A stretch of 64,000 nt of DNA from assembly GCF_001544475.1 (NCBI RefSeq), contig NZ_FCNW02000001.1:372001-436000 (forward strand), in the 5' to 3' direction. Below the pieces are notes generated by a model that saw only the letters and a list, made by a program, of their open reading frames with translations, ran no database searches and was not told where the DNA came from. The DNA is from Caballeronia humi (GTDB lineage: Bacteria > Pseudomonadota > Gammaproteobacteria > Burkholderiales > Burkholderiaceae). Positions 36,815-46,933 of this stretch are shown one piece after another. A program made the position numbers and the translations under genes. The first letter of the stretch is position 1. Each line of letters begins with the position of its first letter.

Positions 36815-39250
36815 TCAGTTGCGAACCGGCTTGCCGGTCTGCAACATGCCCATGATCCGTTCCTGCGTCTTCTGCGTGCCGAGCAAGTCGATGAACGCCT
36901 GACGTTCGAGCTTCAGCAGCCACTCTTCATCGACGAGGCTGCCCGCTTCGACATCGCCGCCGCACACCGCTTCGGCGATGCGGCTCGCGATCAGGAAATC
37001 GTGCTCGCTGATGAAGCGGCCGTCGCGCATGTTGACGAGCGACGCCTTGATGGTCGAGATCGCCGAGCGGCCCGCGACCGGCACCTGCTTCGCGCGGAGC
37101 GGCGGACGGTAGCCCGCGGCACTCAACGCACGCGCTTCCTTCTTCGCGATGTCGAGCAGTTCGTGCACGTTGAAGACGATCGTGTCCGACGGCTTCAGGT
37201 AACCCATCGCGCGGGCATCGAGCGCGGAGGCCGAGACCTTCGCCATCGCCGCGTTTTCGAACGGCTTTTGCAGGAATTTGAGGAGATCGCTGGTCGCGTT
37301 GACCGCGCTTGCCGCTTCCGCAGCACGCAGCGCGGCTTCCTTCAGCCCGCCGCCCGCCGGCACGAGACCGACGCCCACTTCCACCAGCCCGATGTAGCTT
37401 TCGATATGCGCGACGCGTTTAGCCGAATGCAGCACGAGTTCGCAGCCGCCGCCGAGCGCGATGCCCGACACCGCCGCCACGACCGGCACGTTCGCGTACT
37501 TCACGCGCAACATGCCCTGCTGGAACTTCTTCACGAACGGCTCGATGCCCTTCGCGCCGCCCATCATGAAGGCCGGCATCGCTTCTTCGAGATTCGCGCC
37601 CGCCGAGAATGCGCCGCCCGGATTGCCGAGCTTGAGCGAGGTCGGCTGCCAGATCACGACGCCCTTGTAGTCCTTCTCGGCGAGGTCGATCGCTTGCGTC
37701 AGGCCGTCGAGCACCGACGGTCCAATCGTGTTCATCTTGCTCTTGAACGACACGATCACGACGTCGTCCTCGCCCGCGCGGTCATCGACCCACGCGCGCA
37801 CCGTATCCGTTTCAAACAGCGTCTTGCCGTAGGACTTCGGATCGGTGCCGGTTTCGCCCGCGAGCGGCGCGCGGAACACTTGTTTGCTGTAGACCGGCAG
37901 TCCGGAGCGCGGCACGAACTTGCGCGCCGCTGGCGACCACGAGCCTTCCGGCGTGTGCACGCCGCCCTTCTCGGCAACCGGACCGTCGAACACCCACGAC
38001 GGCAGCGGCGCGTTCGAAAGCGCTTTCCCCGCGTCGATGTCTTCCTTCACCCACGTCGCGATCTGCTGCCAGCCGGCCGTTTGCCAGCCTTCGAACGGAC
38101 CCTCGTTCCAGCCGAAGCCCCAGCGGATCGCGAGATCGACGTCGCGCGCGTTATCGGCGATCGATTCCAGATGCACGCCGATGTAGTGGAACACGTCGCG
38201 GAAGATCGCCCACAGGAACTGCGCCTGGGGATGCTCCGATTCGCGCAGGAGCTTCAGACGCTCGGCAGGCGGCCGCTTCAGAATCCGGCCGATGAGTTCG
38301 TCGGCCTTCGCGCCGCCATCGACATAGCCGCCCGACTTCGGATCGAGCACCTTGATCGCTTTACCTTCCTTCTTGTAGAAGCCCGCACCCGTCTTCTGGC
38401 CGAGCGCGCCCTGCTGTACGAGCGCGGCGAGCACGGCGGGCGTTTCGTAGACCGGGAAGAACGGATCGTCGGCGAGGTTGTCCTGCATCGTCTTGATGAC
38501 GTGCGCCATCGTGTCGAGGCCGACCACGTCCGCCGTGCGGAACGTCGCGGACTTCGCGCGGCCCAGGCGCGCGCCGGTGAGGTCATCGACTTCGTCGAAG
38601 CGCAGGCCGAACTTCTGCGCCTCGGCGATCACCGCCAGAATCGAGAAGATGCCGACGCGATTCGCGATGAAATTCGGCGTGTCCTTCGCGCGCACGACGC
38701 CCTTTCCGACGACGCTCGTCAGAAATGTTTCAAGCTGATCGAGGATTTCCGGACGCGTCGATGCCGTCGGAATCAACTCGACGAGATGCATGTAGCGCGG
38801 CGGGTTGAAAAAATGCACGCCGCAGAAACGCGCCTTCAACTCGCCGGAGAATCCGTTCGACAGTTCCGTGATCGACAGCCCCGACGTGTTCGTCGCGAAA
38901 ATCGCATGATCGGCGATGAACGGCGACACCTTCTTGTAGAGGTCGTGCTTCCAGTCCATGCGCTCGGCGATCGCTTCGATCACGAGATCGCATTCCTTCA
39001 GCTTCTCGATGTCGTCGTCGTAGTTCGCGGGCTCGATGTATTGCGCGTCGTCCTTCACGCCGAACGGCGCCGGCGACAGCTTCTTCAGGTTCTCGATCGC
39101 CTTGATCGCGATGCCGTTCTTCGGGCCTTCCTTCGCGGGCAGGTCGAACAGCAGGACCGGCACACGGGCGTTGACGAGGTGCGCGGCGATCTGCGCGCCC
39201 ATCACGCCGGCGCCGAGCACGGCGACCTTGGCGATATTCAGGTTGCTCAC
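36815..39250 (-). CDS. Bifunctional 3-hydroxyacyl-CoA dehydrogenase/enoyl-CoA hydratase (FadN type)
   Basis: An 811-residue fusion with the dehydrogenase first. VAVLGAGVMGAQIAAHL is the NAD-binding Rossmann start, and the 3HCDH C-terminal domains run to about residue 420. The crotonase domain (about 480-700) contains GGGCELVLHS and EVGVGLVPAGGG. This order is the reverse of FadB/FadJ and matches FadN of Bacillus. It starts at GTG 39250 with GGAG upstream. It follows the acyl-CoA dehydrogenase by 114 bases. It would carry out hydration and dehydrogenation of enoyl-CoA. Confidence 0.93.
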   Translation of the reverse strand: MSNLNIAKVAVLGAGVMGAQIAAHLVNARVPVLLFDLPAKEGPKNGIAIKAIENLKKLSPAPFGVKDDAQYIEPANYDDDIEKLKECDLVIEAIAERMDWKHDLYKKVSPFIADHAIFATNTSGLSITELSNGFSGELKARFCGVHFFNPPRYMHLVELIPTASTRPEILDQLETFLTSVVGKGVVRAKDTPNFIANRVGIFSILAVIAEAQKFGLRFDEVDDLTGARLGRAKSATFRTADVVGLDTMAHVIKTMQDNLADDPFFPVYETPAVLAALVQQGALGQKTGAGFYKKEGKAIKVLDPKSGGYVDGGAKADELIGRILKRPPAERLKLLRESEHPQAQFLWAIFRDVFHYIGVHLESIADNARDVDLAIRWGFGWNEGPFEGWQTAGWQQIATWVKEDIDAGKALSNAPLPSWVFDGPVAEKGGVHTPEGSWSPAARKFVPRSGLPVYSKQVFRAPLAGETGTDPKSYGKTLFETDTVRAWVDDRAGEDDVVIVSFKSKMNTIGPSVLDGLTQAIDLAEKDYKGVVIWQPTSLKLGNPGGAFSAGANLEEAMPAFMMGGAKGIEPFVKKFQQGMLRVKYANVPVVAAVSGIALGGGCELVLHSAKRVAHIESYIGLVEVGVGLVPAGGGLKEAALRAAEAASAVNATSDLLKFLQKPFENAAMAKVSASALDARAMGYLKPSDTIVFNVHELLDIAKKEARALSAAGYRPPLRAKQVPVAGRSAISTIKASLVNMRDGRFISEHDFLIASRIAEAVCGGDVEAGSLVDEEWLLKLERQAFIDLLGTQKTQERIMGMLQTGKPVRN

Positions 39251-39364
39251 GTTTTATCTCCGGGAGGTTTGATTCGATGCGCTTCGTGCGAAGCGACTTT
39301 AAGAGGCCGGCGCGCGCCGCTTTTTTTCTTGCAGACAAGCGGCGCACCCCTCGCGAAAAGACGC

Positions 39365-41152
39365 TTAGAACAGCGCTTCGTCGTAGTCCATCAGCGTCTT
39401 CGATCCGGCGCGCGCGGCGCGGATCGTCGATGCCGTTTCAGGCAGGAGCTTCGCGAAGTAGAAGCGCGCGGTCCCGAGCTTCGCCTTGTAGAACGGATCG
39501 CCTTCGGCTTGCTTGTCCAGCGCGACGCGCGCCATGCGCGCCCAGAAGTACGAGAACACGAGATGCCCGACGGTGCGCATGTACGGCACGGCGGCGGCGC
39601 CGACTTCGTCCGGGTTCTGCATCGCCTTCATGCCGATTTCCATCGTCAGCTTCTGGACCTTGTCGCCGATGTCCGCGAGCGGGTTGATGAACTCCTGCAT
39701 CTCAGGCTTCACGCCCTCCTCTTCCACGAAATCCGACACGAGCTTGCCGAACTTCTTCAGCTTCGCGCCCATGTCGCCGAGAATCTTGCGGCCGAGCAGG
39801 TCGAGCGCCTGAATCGAGTTCGTGCCTTCGTAGATCATGTTGATGCGCGCGTCGCGCACGTACTGCTCCATGCCCCACTCGGCGATAAAGCCGTGGCCGC
39901 CGTAGATCTGCATGCCCATATTCGTGCCTTCGAACGCGTTGTCCGTCAGGAACGCCTTGATGACGGGCGTGAGCAGCGCGACGAAATCGGCGGAATCGCG
40001 GCGTACGGATTCGTCCGCGTGCGAGAGTTCCTTGTCGATGTTAAGCGCCGCCCAGTACGTGAACGCGCGGCCGGCTTCCGCATAGGCCTTCTGCGTGAGC
40101 AGCATGCGGCGCACGTCCGGATGCACGATGATCGGATCGGCTGCCTTTTCCGGCGCTTTCGGACCGGTCAGCGAGCGCATCTGCAGGCGCTCCTTCGCGT
40201 ACACGAGCGAATTCTGATAAGCGACTTCGGTAAGCCCGAGGCCCTGCATGCCGACGCCGAGACGCGCCGCGTTCATCATCACGAACATCGCGTTGAGGCC
40301 CTTGTTCGCCTCGCCGACAAGCCAGCCCTTCGCGTTATCGAGATTGATCACGCAAGTGGAATTGCCGTGAATCCCCATCTTGTGTTCGATGGAACCGCAC
40401 TTCACGCCGTTGCGCTCGCCGGGTTCGCCGGTATCGGTCGGGACGAATTTCGGCACGATGAAAAGCGAAATGCCCTTCGTGCCGATCGGCGCGCCCGGCA
40501 GGCGCGCGAGCACGAGATGGACGATGTTCTCGGTGAGATCGTGTTCGCCGCTGGAGATGAATATCTTCGTGCCGGAGATCGAATACGAACCGTCGCTGTT
40601 GGGCTCGGCTTTCGTGCGGAGGATGCCGAGGTCGGTGCCGCAATGCGGTTCGGTCAGGCACATCGTGCCGGTCCACACACCGGAAACCAGCTTCGGCAGA
40701 TACACCGACTTCTGTTCCGGCGTGCCGTGCTCATGCAGGCATTCGTACGCGCCATGCGACAGGCCGGGGTACATCGCCCAGGCCTGGTTCGACGAGTTCA
40801 GCATCTCGTACATCGCGTTATTCACGAACGCGGGCAGGCCCTGGCCGCCGAATTCGGGATCGCAGCCGAGCGCCGGCCAGCCGGCTTCTACATACTGCCG
40901 GTACGCTTCCTTGAAGCCCGTCGGCGTGCGCACGACGCCGTCGCCTTCGTAGGTGCAGCCTTCGCGATCACCGATCTGGTTCAGCGGAAAAACGACTTCG
41001 GAGCAGAACTTGCCGGCTTCCTCGAGCACCTGATTGATGGTGTCGGCGTCGAGGTCGGCATGCTTCGGCATGTTCTTGAGTTCGGCTTCGACATTAAGCA
41101 CTTCGTGCAATACGAATTGCATGTCACGCAGCGGCGCGGCGTACTGTCCCAT
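39365..41152 (-). CDS. Acyl-CoA dehydrogenase (FadE-like, with C-terminal extension)
   Basis: A 595-residue flavoenzyme that introduces the first double bond into acyl-CoA. The substrate/FAD region reads MCLTEPHCGTDLG followed by ISGTKIFISSGEHD. The catalytic glutamate is in NMIYEGTNSIQALDL. A C-terminal extension of about 120 residues is typical of this ACAD subgroup. It is the first structural gene of the operon, 65 bases after the tetR-family gene stop on the same strand. Confidence 0.93.
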   Translation of the reverse strand: MGQYAAPLRDMQFVLHEVLNVEAELKNMPKHADLDADTINQVLEEAGKFCSEVVFPLNQIGDREGCTYEGDGVVRTPTGFKEAYRQYVEAGWPALGCDPEFGGQGLPAFVNNAMYEMLNSSNQAWAMYPGLSHGAYECLHEHGTPEQKSVYLPKLVSGVWTGTMCLTEPHCGTDLGILRTKAEPNSDGSYSISGTKIFISSGEHDLTENIVHLVLARLPGAPIGTKGISLFIVPKFVPTDTGEPGERNGVKCGSIEHKMGIHGNSTCVINLDNAKGWLVGEANKGLNAMFVMMNAARLGVGMQGLGLTEVAYQNSLVYAKERLQMRSLTGPKAPEKAADPIIVHPDVRRMLLTQKAYAEAGRAFTYWAALNIDKELSHADESVRRDSADFVALLTPVIKAFLTDNAFEGTNMGMQIYGGHGFIAEWGMEQYVRDARINMIYEGTNSIQALDLLGRKILGDMGAKLKKFGKLVSDFVEEEGVKPEMQEFINPLADIGDKVQKLTMEIGMKAMQNPDEVGAAAVPYMRTVGHLVFSYFWARMARVALDKQAEGDPFYKAKLGTARFYFAKLLPETASTIRAARAGSKTLMDYDEALF

Positions 41153-41217
41153 GAGTTTCTCCAGATGTTCACTCTGATGCCGCGCGCCGCCGCCGAACTC
41201 GTTTGTCGTCGACGCCG

Positions 41218-41820
41218 CTAACGGCTGTTATCGCTTTGATACGAAACAATCGTTTTTTCCAGCGCGTCCCGCGTCAGTTGCACGGCTTCCGGCAAGTGCA
41301 GGAAACGTGCGTCGTGATGCAGGCCGAGCGTGAAGCTATACAGTTCGAAAAGCATCAGCGCCGGATCGGTCTCGGCCTTCAGATGCCCCTCGTCTTTCGC
41401 CTGACGAATCGCGCGAAGTAGCGCTTCGCGCCACATCGTCACGCTGTGCACGAGCTGTTCGCGCACCGCGCTCGCCGCGCGATCGTCGTATTCGACCGCG
41501 CCGCTGATGTAGATACAGCCCGTCGTCACTTCCTGAATGCGTCTTTCCATCCAGCGGTTCATCATCGAGCGCAGACGCGGCAGACCGCGCGCCTCGCGCA
41601 GGCTCGGGAAAAACACCTCGTCCTCGAAACGACGGTGGTACTCCCGCACGACTTCCACCTGCAAATCTTCGCGCGAACCGAAATGCGCGAAGACGCCGCT
41701 TTTGCTCATCTGCATCCGTTCGGCTAGTAGGCCGATGGTCAGGCCTTCGAGCCCATCGCGGCTTGCGAGGTCCAGTGCCGCATCAAGAATCGCGACCCGC
41801 GTCTGTTCGCCTTTTCGCAT
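41218..41820 (-). CDS. TetR-family regulator of the beta-oxidation operon
   Basis: A 200-residue TetR protein. The HTH at about 25-45 reads LTIGLLAERMQMSKSGVFAH. The C-terminal TetR_C domain (about 80-195) likely binds acyl-CoA, given the context. It is the first gene of a minus-strand run that continues into the acyl-CoA dehydrogenase, FadN-type enzyme, thiolase and hydratase. It is probably autoregulated, because inverted repeats occur just upstream. Confidence 0.9.
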   Translation of the reverse strand: MRKGEQTRVAILDAALDLASRDGLEGLTIGLLAERMQMSKSGVFAHFGSREDLQVEVVREYHRRFEDEVFFPSLREARGLPRLRSMMNRWMERRIQEVTTGCIYISGAVEYDDRAASAVREQLVHSVTMWREALLRAIRQAKDEGHLKAETDPALMLFELYSFTLGLHHDARFLHLPEAVQLTRDALEKTIVSYQSDNSR

Positions 41821-41856
41821 GATTTGCCTGCCGTTCTTATGTGACCGATTAAAAAT

Positions 41857-41891
41857 CGAACGGCCGTACTATTATTGTAGGCGACCGTTCG
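41857..41891. promoter_or_regulatory. Inverted repeats upstream of the tetR-fad operon
   Basis: CGAACGG (41857-41863) and CCGTTCG (41885-41891) are exact inverted copies 21 bases apart. The left copy also forms a near-perfect 12-base dyad GAACGGCCGTAC. The spacer is AT-rich (ACTATTATTG) and may hold the -10 region. It is a likely TetR operator. Confidence 0.5.
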
Positions 41892-42037
41892 CGAAACAAG
41901 CTAATTATTAGAAAGCCGTGTCTAACCGTCTCGCTGCCCGTCAATAGGAAAGCGCTGAGTAACACGCCGGCGCTCATTGTCCCTTTTTATTTTATGCCTG
42001 CCTCTCAGTGCCTGCCCGAGTTCCCAATTGGTGGGAT

Positions 42038-43330
42038 TCAGTCGTATTGGCCGATTGTGAGCAGCTTCATCATCATTCGATAAGAGTTATAGGCCAGCCA
42101 GCTCAGCATGCGCTCGCCGATCGGGCGCGCAGCGTAGTGTTTTTCGTCGATGCGGCGGCCTTCGTCGAACGCGGCGAGGATGCCGTCGTGCAACCGGGCA
42201 ATTTCCGGATGATTCACGAGCACCATGTTCGCCTCGTTGTTGAGCACGAGGCTCAGCGCATCGAGATTCGACGATCCGACCGTCCCCCAGTCAGCATCGA
42301 CGACGGCGACCTTGCCGTGAAGCATCGTTTTCTCGTATTCCGCAATCCGCACGCCGTGTTTGAGGAGGTTCGCGTAGAGAAACGGCGTTGCGTGGTCGAG
42401 CGCGACGAACTCCTTGCGGCCGATCACGAGACTCACGCGCACGCCGCGTTGCGCCGCCTGCACGAGCGCGCGGCGGAGCTTGCGGCCCGGCATGAAGTAG
42501 GGATTCGCGAGCAGGACTTCGTGCTCGGCGTGTGCAATCGCGCGCAGGTACGCCTTTTCGATCGCCCGACGGTTCAGCAGATTGTCGCGGGCGACGAACG
42601 CGACGCACGGCTGATCGACGGCGTGGATCTCGCCAAGACGCGCGCGGCGTTTTGCGCGAATTGCGCGCCACGTGGCGCCGCGCGGCACTCTATGCGAGCC
42701 CGTGTCGGCAGTTTCCTGCTGCTCGCAGCTTGGCTGGCGCGGCTGCGTCGGCTTGACGCCCAGGCGAATCCGCAGCCATTGCATATTGAAAGCTTCATGC
42801 ACATCGGCGACGACCGGCCCCTTCACTTCGACCGCGAAATCCCAGCGCGCGAATTCGAGACGCGCGCCGTCCTGATCGAAATCGTCGACGATATTGATGC
42901 CGCCGCAAAACGCAACCGTATCGTCGATTACGGCGAGCTTGCGATGCGTGCGCGAAAACCCGAGCGGCCCGAACAGATGCGGGTTGTAGATCCGGTGCTC
43001 GACGTTCGCGTGCTCCCACTCGGTGAACATCGGCAGGTTCTTCTGCGTGCCGATGCCGTCCGTGATCACGCGCACGCGCACGCCGCGAACGGACGCGCGC
43101 ACGAGCGCTTCGGAAACCGCGCGGCCAGTGTCGTCGTTGGCGAAGATGTAGGTTTCGAGCGTGATGTCGTGACGAGCGTTATCGATGCGTTCGAGCAGCG
43201 CCGGAAACAACTCGACGCCCGACTTGAGCAGCCGCACCTCGTTGCCGACGGTGAAGCACAGACGCGGCGGACGTCGCCCGGAGAACAATGCGGCCCGCAA
43301 GCGCGCGAATCGGCGCCGCTGACCGATCAT
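42038..43330 (-). CDS. clsB: Cardiolipin synthase B (phospholipase D family)
   Basis: A 430-residue membrane-associated enzyme that makes cardiolipin from phosphatidylglycerol. Two HKD motifs are present, THRKLAVID near residue 127 and LHGKVAVVD near 350. No N-terminal membrane helices are seen, which fits ClsB rather than ClsA. A basic linker (RAIRAKRRARLGE) joins the halves. The start overlaps the nudB stop by four bases (ATGA), indicating translational coupling. Confidence 0.9.
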   Translation of the reverse strand: MIGQRRRFARLRAALFSGRRPPRLCFTVGNEVRLLKSGVELFPALLERIDNARHDITLETYIFANDDTGRAVSEALVRASVRGVRVRVITDGIGTQKNLPMFTEWEHANVEHRIYNPHLFGPLGFSRTHRKLAVIDDTVAFCGGINIVDDFDQDGARLEFARWDFAVEVKGPVVADVHEAFNMQWLRIRLGVKPTQPRQPSCEQQETADTGSHRVPRGATWRAIRAKRRARLGEIHAVDQPCVAFVARDNLLNRRAIEKAYLRAIAHAEHEVLLANPYFMPGRKLRRALVQAAQRGVRVSLVIGRKEFVALDHATPFLYANLLKHGVRIAEYEKTMLHGKVAVVDADWGTVGSSNLDALSLVLNNEANMVLVNHPEIARLHDGILAAFDEGRRIDEKHYAARPIGERMLSWLAYNSYRMMMKLLTIGQYD

Positions 43331-43803
43331 CGATTGTGCTCCGCGCGCCGCTCGGGCAACTGCAGGATCGCCTCACGATTCGACGAGGAGAAGCAACGGT
43401 CGGCGGCCTCGCGAAACGGCAGCCACACATGCGATGTGTGCTCGCGCGGCGCGAGCGTCACTTCGAGGCAATGCGGCACGAGCAGGCTGAACTGATGCTC
43501 GGTGTTGCGCGTGACGCCCTCGGCGTAGCGGTAACGCCACTCGGGATAGATGCTGTATTCGATGCTGTGATGCCAGTCGAGCAGGCAATGCTCGGGCACG
43601 AGTTCACTGCCGATGACGATGCCCGTCTCCTCGGCGACTTCGCGCGCGGCGGTCTCGGTGAGCGGTTCATCGGCATGATCTTTGGAACCCGTCACCGATT
43701 GCCAATACCCTTTGTGATCGGCACGCTCGATGATCAGCACGTCGAGCTCCGGCGTATGGATGACGACGAGGACGGATTCGGGGATTTTCGGCGGCTTGGG
43801 CAT
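43327..43803 (-). CDS. nudB: Dihydroneopterin triphosphate diphosphatase
   Basis: A 158-residue Nudix hydrolase that removes pyrophosphate from dihydroneopterin triphosphate in folate synthesis. The Nudix box ends REVAEETGI (54-62). As in E. coli NudB, the first box glycine is shifted (VTGS), which helps tell it from other Nudix enzymes. It lies after the aspS terminator and is coupled to clsB by a four-base overlap. Confidence 0.9.
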   Translation of the reverse strand: MPKPPKIPESVLVVIHTPELDVLIIERADHKGYWQSVTGSKDHADEPLTETAAREVAEETGIVIGSELVPEHCLLDWHHSIEYSIYPEWRYRYAEGVTRNTEHQFSLLVPHCLEVTLAPREHTSHVWLPFREAADRCFSSSNREAILQLPERRAEHNR

Positions 43804-43854
43804 GGCGGCGGCGCGCTCATCTTTTGAATACGGCCAACGACTTTAACCCAAAAA

Positions 43855-43885
43855 ACGAAAAAGGCGCACTCGGCGCCCTTTTCGT
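43855..43885 (-). terminator. Terminator after aspS
   Basis: A GGCGC/GCGCC core is extended by ACGAAAA/TTTTCGT outer arms, with more T on the minus strand. It lies 20-50 bases past the aspS stop and separates aspS from nudB-clsB. Confidence 0.75.
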
Positions 43886-43905
43886 ACGACTTGCTTACTT
43901 CAACT

Positions 43906-45708
43906 TCACTGCACCTTCGGCTCCGGCTGACGCAAGCGGATGTGCAATTCGCGCAACTGACGCTCGTCGACTTCGCTCGGCGCCTGCGTGAGCAGACACT
44001 GCGCGCGCTGCGTTTTCGGGAACGCGATCACGTCGCGGATCGAATCGGCGCCGGCCATCATCGTGACGATGCGGTCGAGACCGAACGCAATACCGCCGTG
44101 CGGCGGCGCGCCGTACTGCAGCGCGTCGAGCAGGAAGCCGAACTTCGCGCGCGCTTCTTCCGCGCCGATCTTGAGCGCGCGGAACACCTTGCTCTGCACG
44201 TCTTCCTGGAAAATCCGCACCGATCCGCCACCGATTTCCCAGCCGTTCAGGACCATGTCGTACGCCTTCGCGAGACAACGGCCCGGATCGGTTTCGAGAT
44301 ATTCGAGATGCTCATCCTTCGGGCTCGTGAACGGGTGGTGCGCCGCCACGTAGCGGTTTTCTTCCTCGTCGTACTCGAACATCGGGAAGTCGGTCACCCA
44401 CAGCGGCTTCCAACCCGGCTCGAACAGATTGTTCGCGCGGCCGAATTCCGAGTGCCCGATCTTCAGACGCAACGCGCCGAGGCTGTCGTTCACAACCTTT
44501 GCGCGGTCGGCGGCGAAGAACACGATGTCGCCGTTCTGCGCGCCGGTGCGCTCGAGGATTGCCGCGATCGACGCGTCGTGCAGGTTCTTGACGATCGGGC
44601 TTTGCAGGCCGTCACGGCCTTTCGACACGTCGTTGACCTTGATCCACGCGAGGCCCTTCGCGCCGTAGATGCGCACGAATTCCGTGTATCCATCGATGTC
44701 GCCGCGCGACAGCTCACTGCCCTTCGGCACGCGCAACGCCGCGACGCGGCCGTCCTTCGAGTTCGCCGGCGTGCTGAACACCTTGAAATCAACGTCGCGC
44801 ACAGCGTCCGTCAAGTCGGCGAATTCGAGTTTCACGCGCAGGTCGGGCTTGTCCGAGCCAAAACGGCGCATCGCTTCCGAGTACAGCATTACCGGGAATT
44901 TCTCGGCGAGCGACACGTTCATGGTTTCCTTGAAAACGTGACGGATCATCGCTTCGAACAGATCGCGGATTTCCTGTTCGTTCAGGAACGACGTTTCGCA
45001 GTCGATCTGCGTAAATTCCGGCTGACGGTCGGCGCGCAGGTCTTCGTCGCGGAAGCACTTGACGATCTGGTAGTAACGATCGAAGTTCGCGACCATCAGA
45101 AGCTGCTTGAACAACTGCGGCGACTGCGGCAACGCGAAGAACTGGCCGGCGTTCACACGCGACGGCACGAGGTAATCGCGCGCGCCTTCCGGCGTGCTCT
45201 TGGTGAGCATCGGCGTTTCGATGTCGATGAAACCCTGCGCGTCCAGATACTTGCGCACTTCCATCGCGACGCGATAGCGCAGACGCAGGTTCTGCTGCAT
45301 CTGAGGGCGGCGCAGGTCGAGCACGCGATGCGTGAGTCGCGTGGTTTCGGAGAGGTTGTCGTCGTCGAGCTGGAACGGCGGCGTGACCGATGCGTTCAGC
45401 ACGGTCAGTTCGTGGCACAGCACTTCGATCTTGCCGCTCGTGAGGCCCGCGTTCGCCGTGCCTTCCGGACGGCTGCGCACGACGCCTTTCACCTGCACGC
45501 AAAACTCGTTGCGCACGCCTTCGGCGACCTTGAACATGTCAGCGCGATCCGGATCGCAGACGACCTGGACAAGCCCTTCGCGATCGCGCAGGTCGATGAA
45601 GATAACGCCGCCGTGATCGCGGCGGCGGTGTACCCAGCCGCACAGCGAGACGTTTTGGCCCAGCAGGGCTTCGGTCACCAGACCGCAGTATTCAGATCGC
45701 ATCAACAT
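43906..45708 (-). CDS. aspS: Aspartyl-tRNA synthetase
   Basis: A 600-residue class II synthetase. The N-terminal OB-fold anticodon domain contains [20 protein letters not shown]. Motif 2 lies around [18 protein letters not shown], and a GAD insertion domain is present. Motif 3 is [13 protein letters not shown]. Burkholderiaceae versions are usually non-discriminating only when asparaginyl synthetase is absent; this cannot be judged here. It follows the DUF502 gene by 76 bases in a conserved FmdB-DUF502-aspS order. Confidence 0.97.
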   Translation of the reverse strand: MLMRSEYCGLVTEALLGQNVSLCGWVHRRRDHGGVIFIDLRDREGLVQVVCDPDRADMFKVAEGVRNEFCVQVKGVVRSRPEGTANAGLTSGKIEVLCHELTVLNASVTPPFQLDDDNLSETTRLTHRVLDLRRPQMQQNLRLRYRVAMEVRKYLDAQGFIDIETPMLTKSTPEGARDYLVPSRVNAGQFFALPQSPQLFKQLLMVANFDRYYQIVKCFRDEDLRADRQPEFTQIDCETSFLNEQEIRDLFEAMIRHVFKETMNVSLAEKFPVMLYSEAMRRFGSDKPDLRVKLEFADLTDAVRDVDFKVFSTPANSKDGRVAALRVPKGSELSRGDIDGYTEFVRIYGAKGLAWIKVNDVSKGRDGLQSPIVKNLHDASIAAILERTGAQNGDIVFFAADRAKVVNDSLGALRLKIGHSEFGRANNLFEPGWKPLWVTDFPMFEYDEEENRYVAAHHPFTSPKDEHLEYLETDPGRCLAKAYDMVLNGWEIGGGSVRIFQEDVQSKVFRALKIGAEEARAKFGFLLDALQYGAPPHGGIAFGLDRIVTMMAGADSIRDVIAFPKTQRAQCLLTQAPSEVDERQLRELHIRLRQPEPKVQ

Positions 45709-45784
45709 GGTGTTGTGTCTATCGTTGTTTCATTAATCAACGGCACGCGCGCGAAATGGCAGATCTTCGCAACGCGTGCCGGCA

Positions 45785-46444
45785 TTACAGCGGCGGCTCG
45801 GTGGGGCGGCGCGCGGGGGCCACCGGCGCAGGCGGCGCGTTCGGCGCCACCACACCCATCGAGACGATGTACTTCAGGGCGGCATCGACGGACATGTCGA
45901 GCTCGATCACTTCGCTTTTCGGCATCATCAGGAAGAAGCCCGACGTGGGATTCGGCGTGGTCGGCACGTAGACGCTCACGTGCTCTTCCTTCAGGTGGTT
46001 GAGCACGTCACCGCCGGGAATGCCGGTCAAAAAACCGATGGTGTACGAACCCTTTCTCGGATATTCGATCAGGAGCGCCTTGCGAAAGGCGTTGCCGCTG
46101 CTCGAGAGCAGCGTGTCCGATACCTGCTTCACGCTCGTATAAAGCGGGCCGACGACCGGGATATGGCGCACGACTACGTCCCACCAACCGACGAGCTTCT
46201 GCCCGATGAAGTTCTGCGTCAGCAACCCGACGATGAAGATGAACGCCAGCGTCAGCACCGCGCCCAGGCCCGGCAGATGGAAGCCGAACGCCCGCTCGGG
46301 CTGCCACGACAACGGCAGCAGCAAGAGCGTCTGATCCATGGTCCCGATTACGAGCCCCAGCACCCACAAGGTGATGGCGAGCGGCACCAGCACGAGCAGG
46401 CCGGTGAGGAACACGGATTTCAACGTAGTCTTTTTGGTCGTCAT
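45785..46444 (-). CDS. DUF502 family membrane protein
   Basis: A 219-residue inner-membrane protein. Two N-terminal helices (about 8-34 and 60-82) are followed by a conserved soluble domain with GPLYTSVKQVSDTL and LIEYPRKGSYTIGFLTG. The C-terminus is Pro/Ala-rich. The function is not established. The linkage to aspS and a FmdB zinc-ribbon gene is conserved in related genomes as far as I know. Confidence 0.88.
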   Translation of the reverse strand: MTTKKTTLKSVFLTGLLVLVPLAITLWVLGLVIGTMDQTLLLLPLSWQPERAFGFHLPGLGAVLTLAFIFIVGLLTQNFIGQKLVGWWDVVVRHIPVVGPLYTSVKQVSDTLLSSSGNAFRKALLIEYPRKGSYTIGFLTGIPGGDVLNHLKEEHVSVYVPTTPNPTSGFFLMMPKSEVIELDMSVDAALKYIVSMGVVAPNAPPAPVAPARRPTEPPL

Positions 46445-46579
46445 TTACACAGCCGGAAGGCCGCCCCGGCTTTCGAAGCGCGGTTTGGCAGGGTTGCCGC
46501 CCGTGCCTTGGCATGAGCGGTCGTCTTCTTGCGTGCGATCGGACAGATCGGATTCGGCGGGTCGTGCGCGTTTGCAACG

Positions 46580-46933
46580 TTACGCGTTGCCGGACGATGG
46601 CGTGCTCGCGGGAGCCGCAGTCGTGCTGGCGGCTGGAGTCGACTTCACATCCGCCTTGGACGCCTCGGCCGGTGCGCTCGCTGTGTCCGGCTTTGAAGCG
46701 GCTTCGTCGGGCTTGGACGTCTCGGCCGCGGCCGGCTTGCCGCCAGTATTTCCGCCGCGGAAGTCCGTAACGTACCAGCCGGAGCCTTTCAGTTGAAAGC
46801 CGGCGGCGGTCACCTGCTTGGCGAACGTTTCCTTCCCGCACTCGGGACACTGGGTAAGCGGCGCGTCGCTCAGCTTCCGGAGCACGTCTTTTCCGAAGCC
46901 GCAGGACTCGCAGCGGTACGCGTAGATCGGCAT
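46580..46933 (-). CDS. FmdB-family zinc-ribbon protein
   Basis: A 117-residue protein that begins MPIYAYRCESCGFGKD, the FmdB/CxxC_CxxC_SSSS signature. A second CxxC lies in QCPECGKE, so four cysteines would bind one zinc. The fold ends at about residue 60 (GSGWYVTDF). The rest is a low-complexity Ala/Pro/Ser/Thr/Lys tail with no predicted structure. It may act as a transcription or stress-related factor; the role is unknown. It is first in the FmdB-DUF502-aspS run. Confidence 0.9.
   Translation of the reverse strand: MPIYAYRCESCGFGKDVLRKLSDAPLTQCPECGKETFAKQVTAAGFQLKGSGWYVTDFRGGNTGGKPAAAETSKPDEAASKPDTASAPAEASKADVKSTPAASTTAAPASTPSSGNA

Noticed and set aside
35588..41221. A 1877-codon open frame on the plus strand across the beta-oxidation operon
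   Set aside because: It is antisense to four clearly conserved minus-strand enzymes. High GC content removes stop codons in this frame, and the translation is Arg/His/Ala-rich without any known domain.
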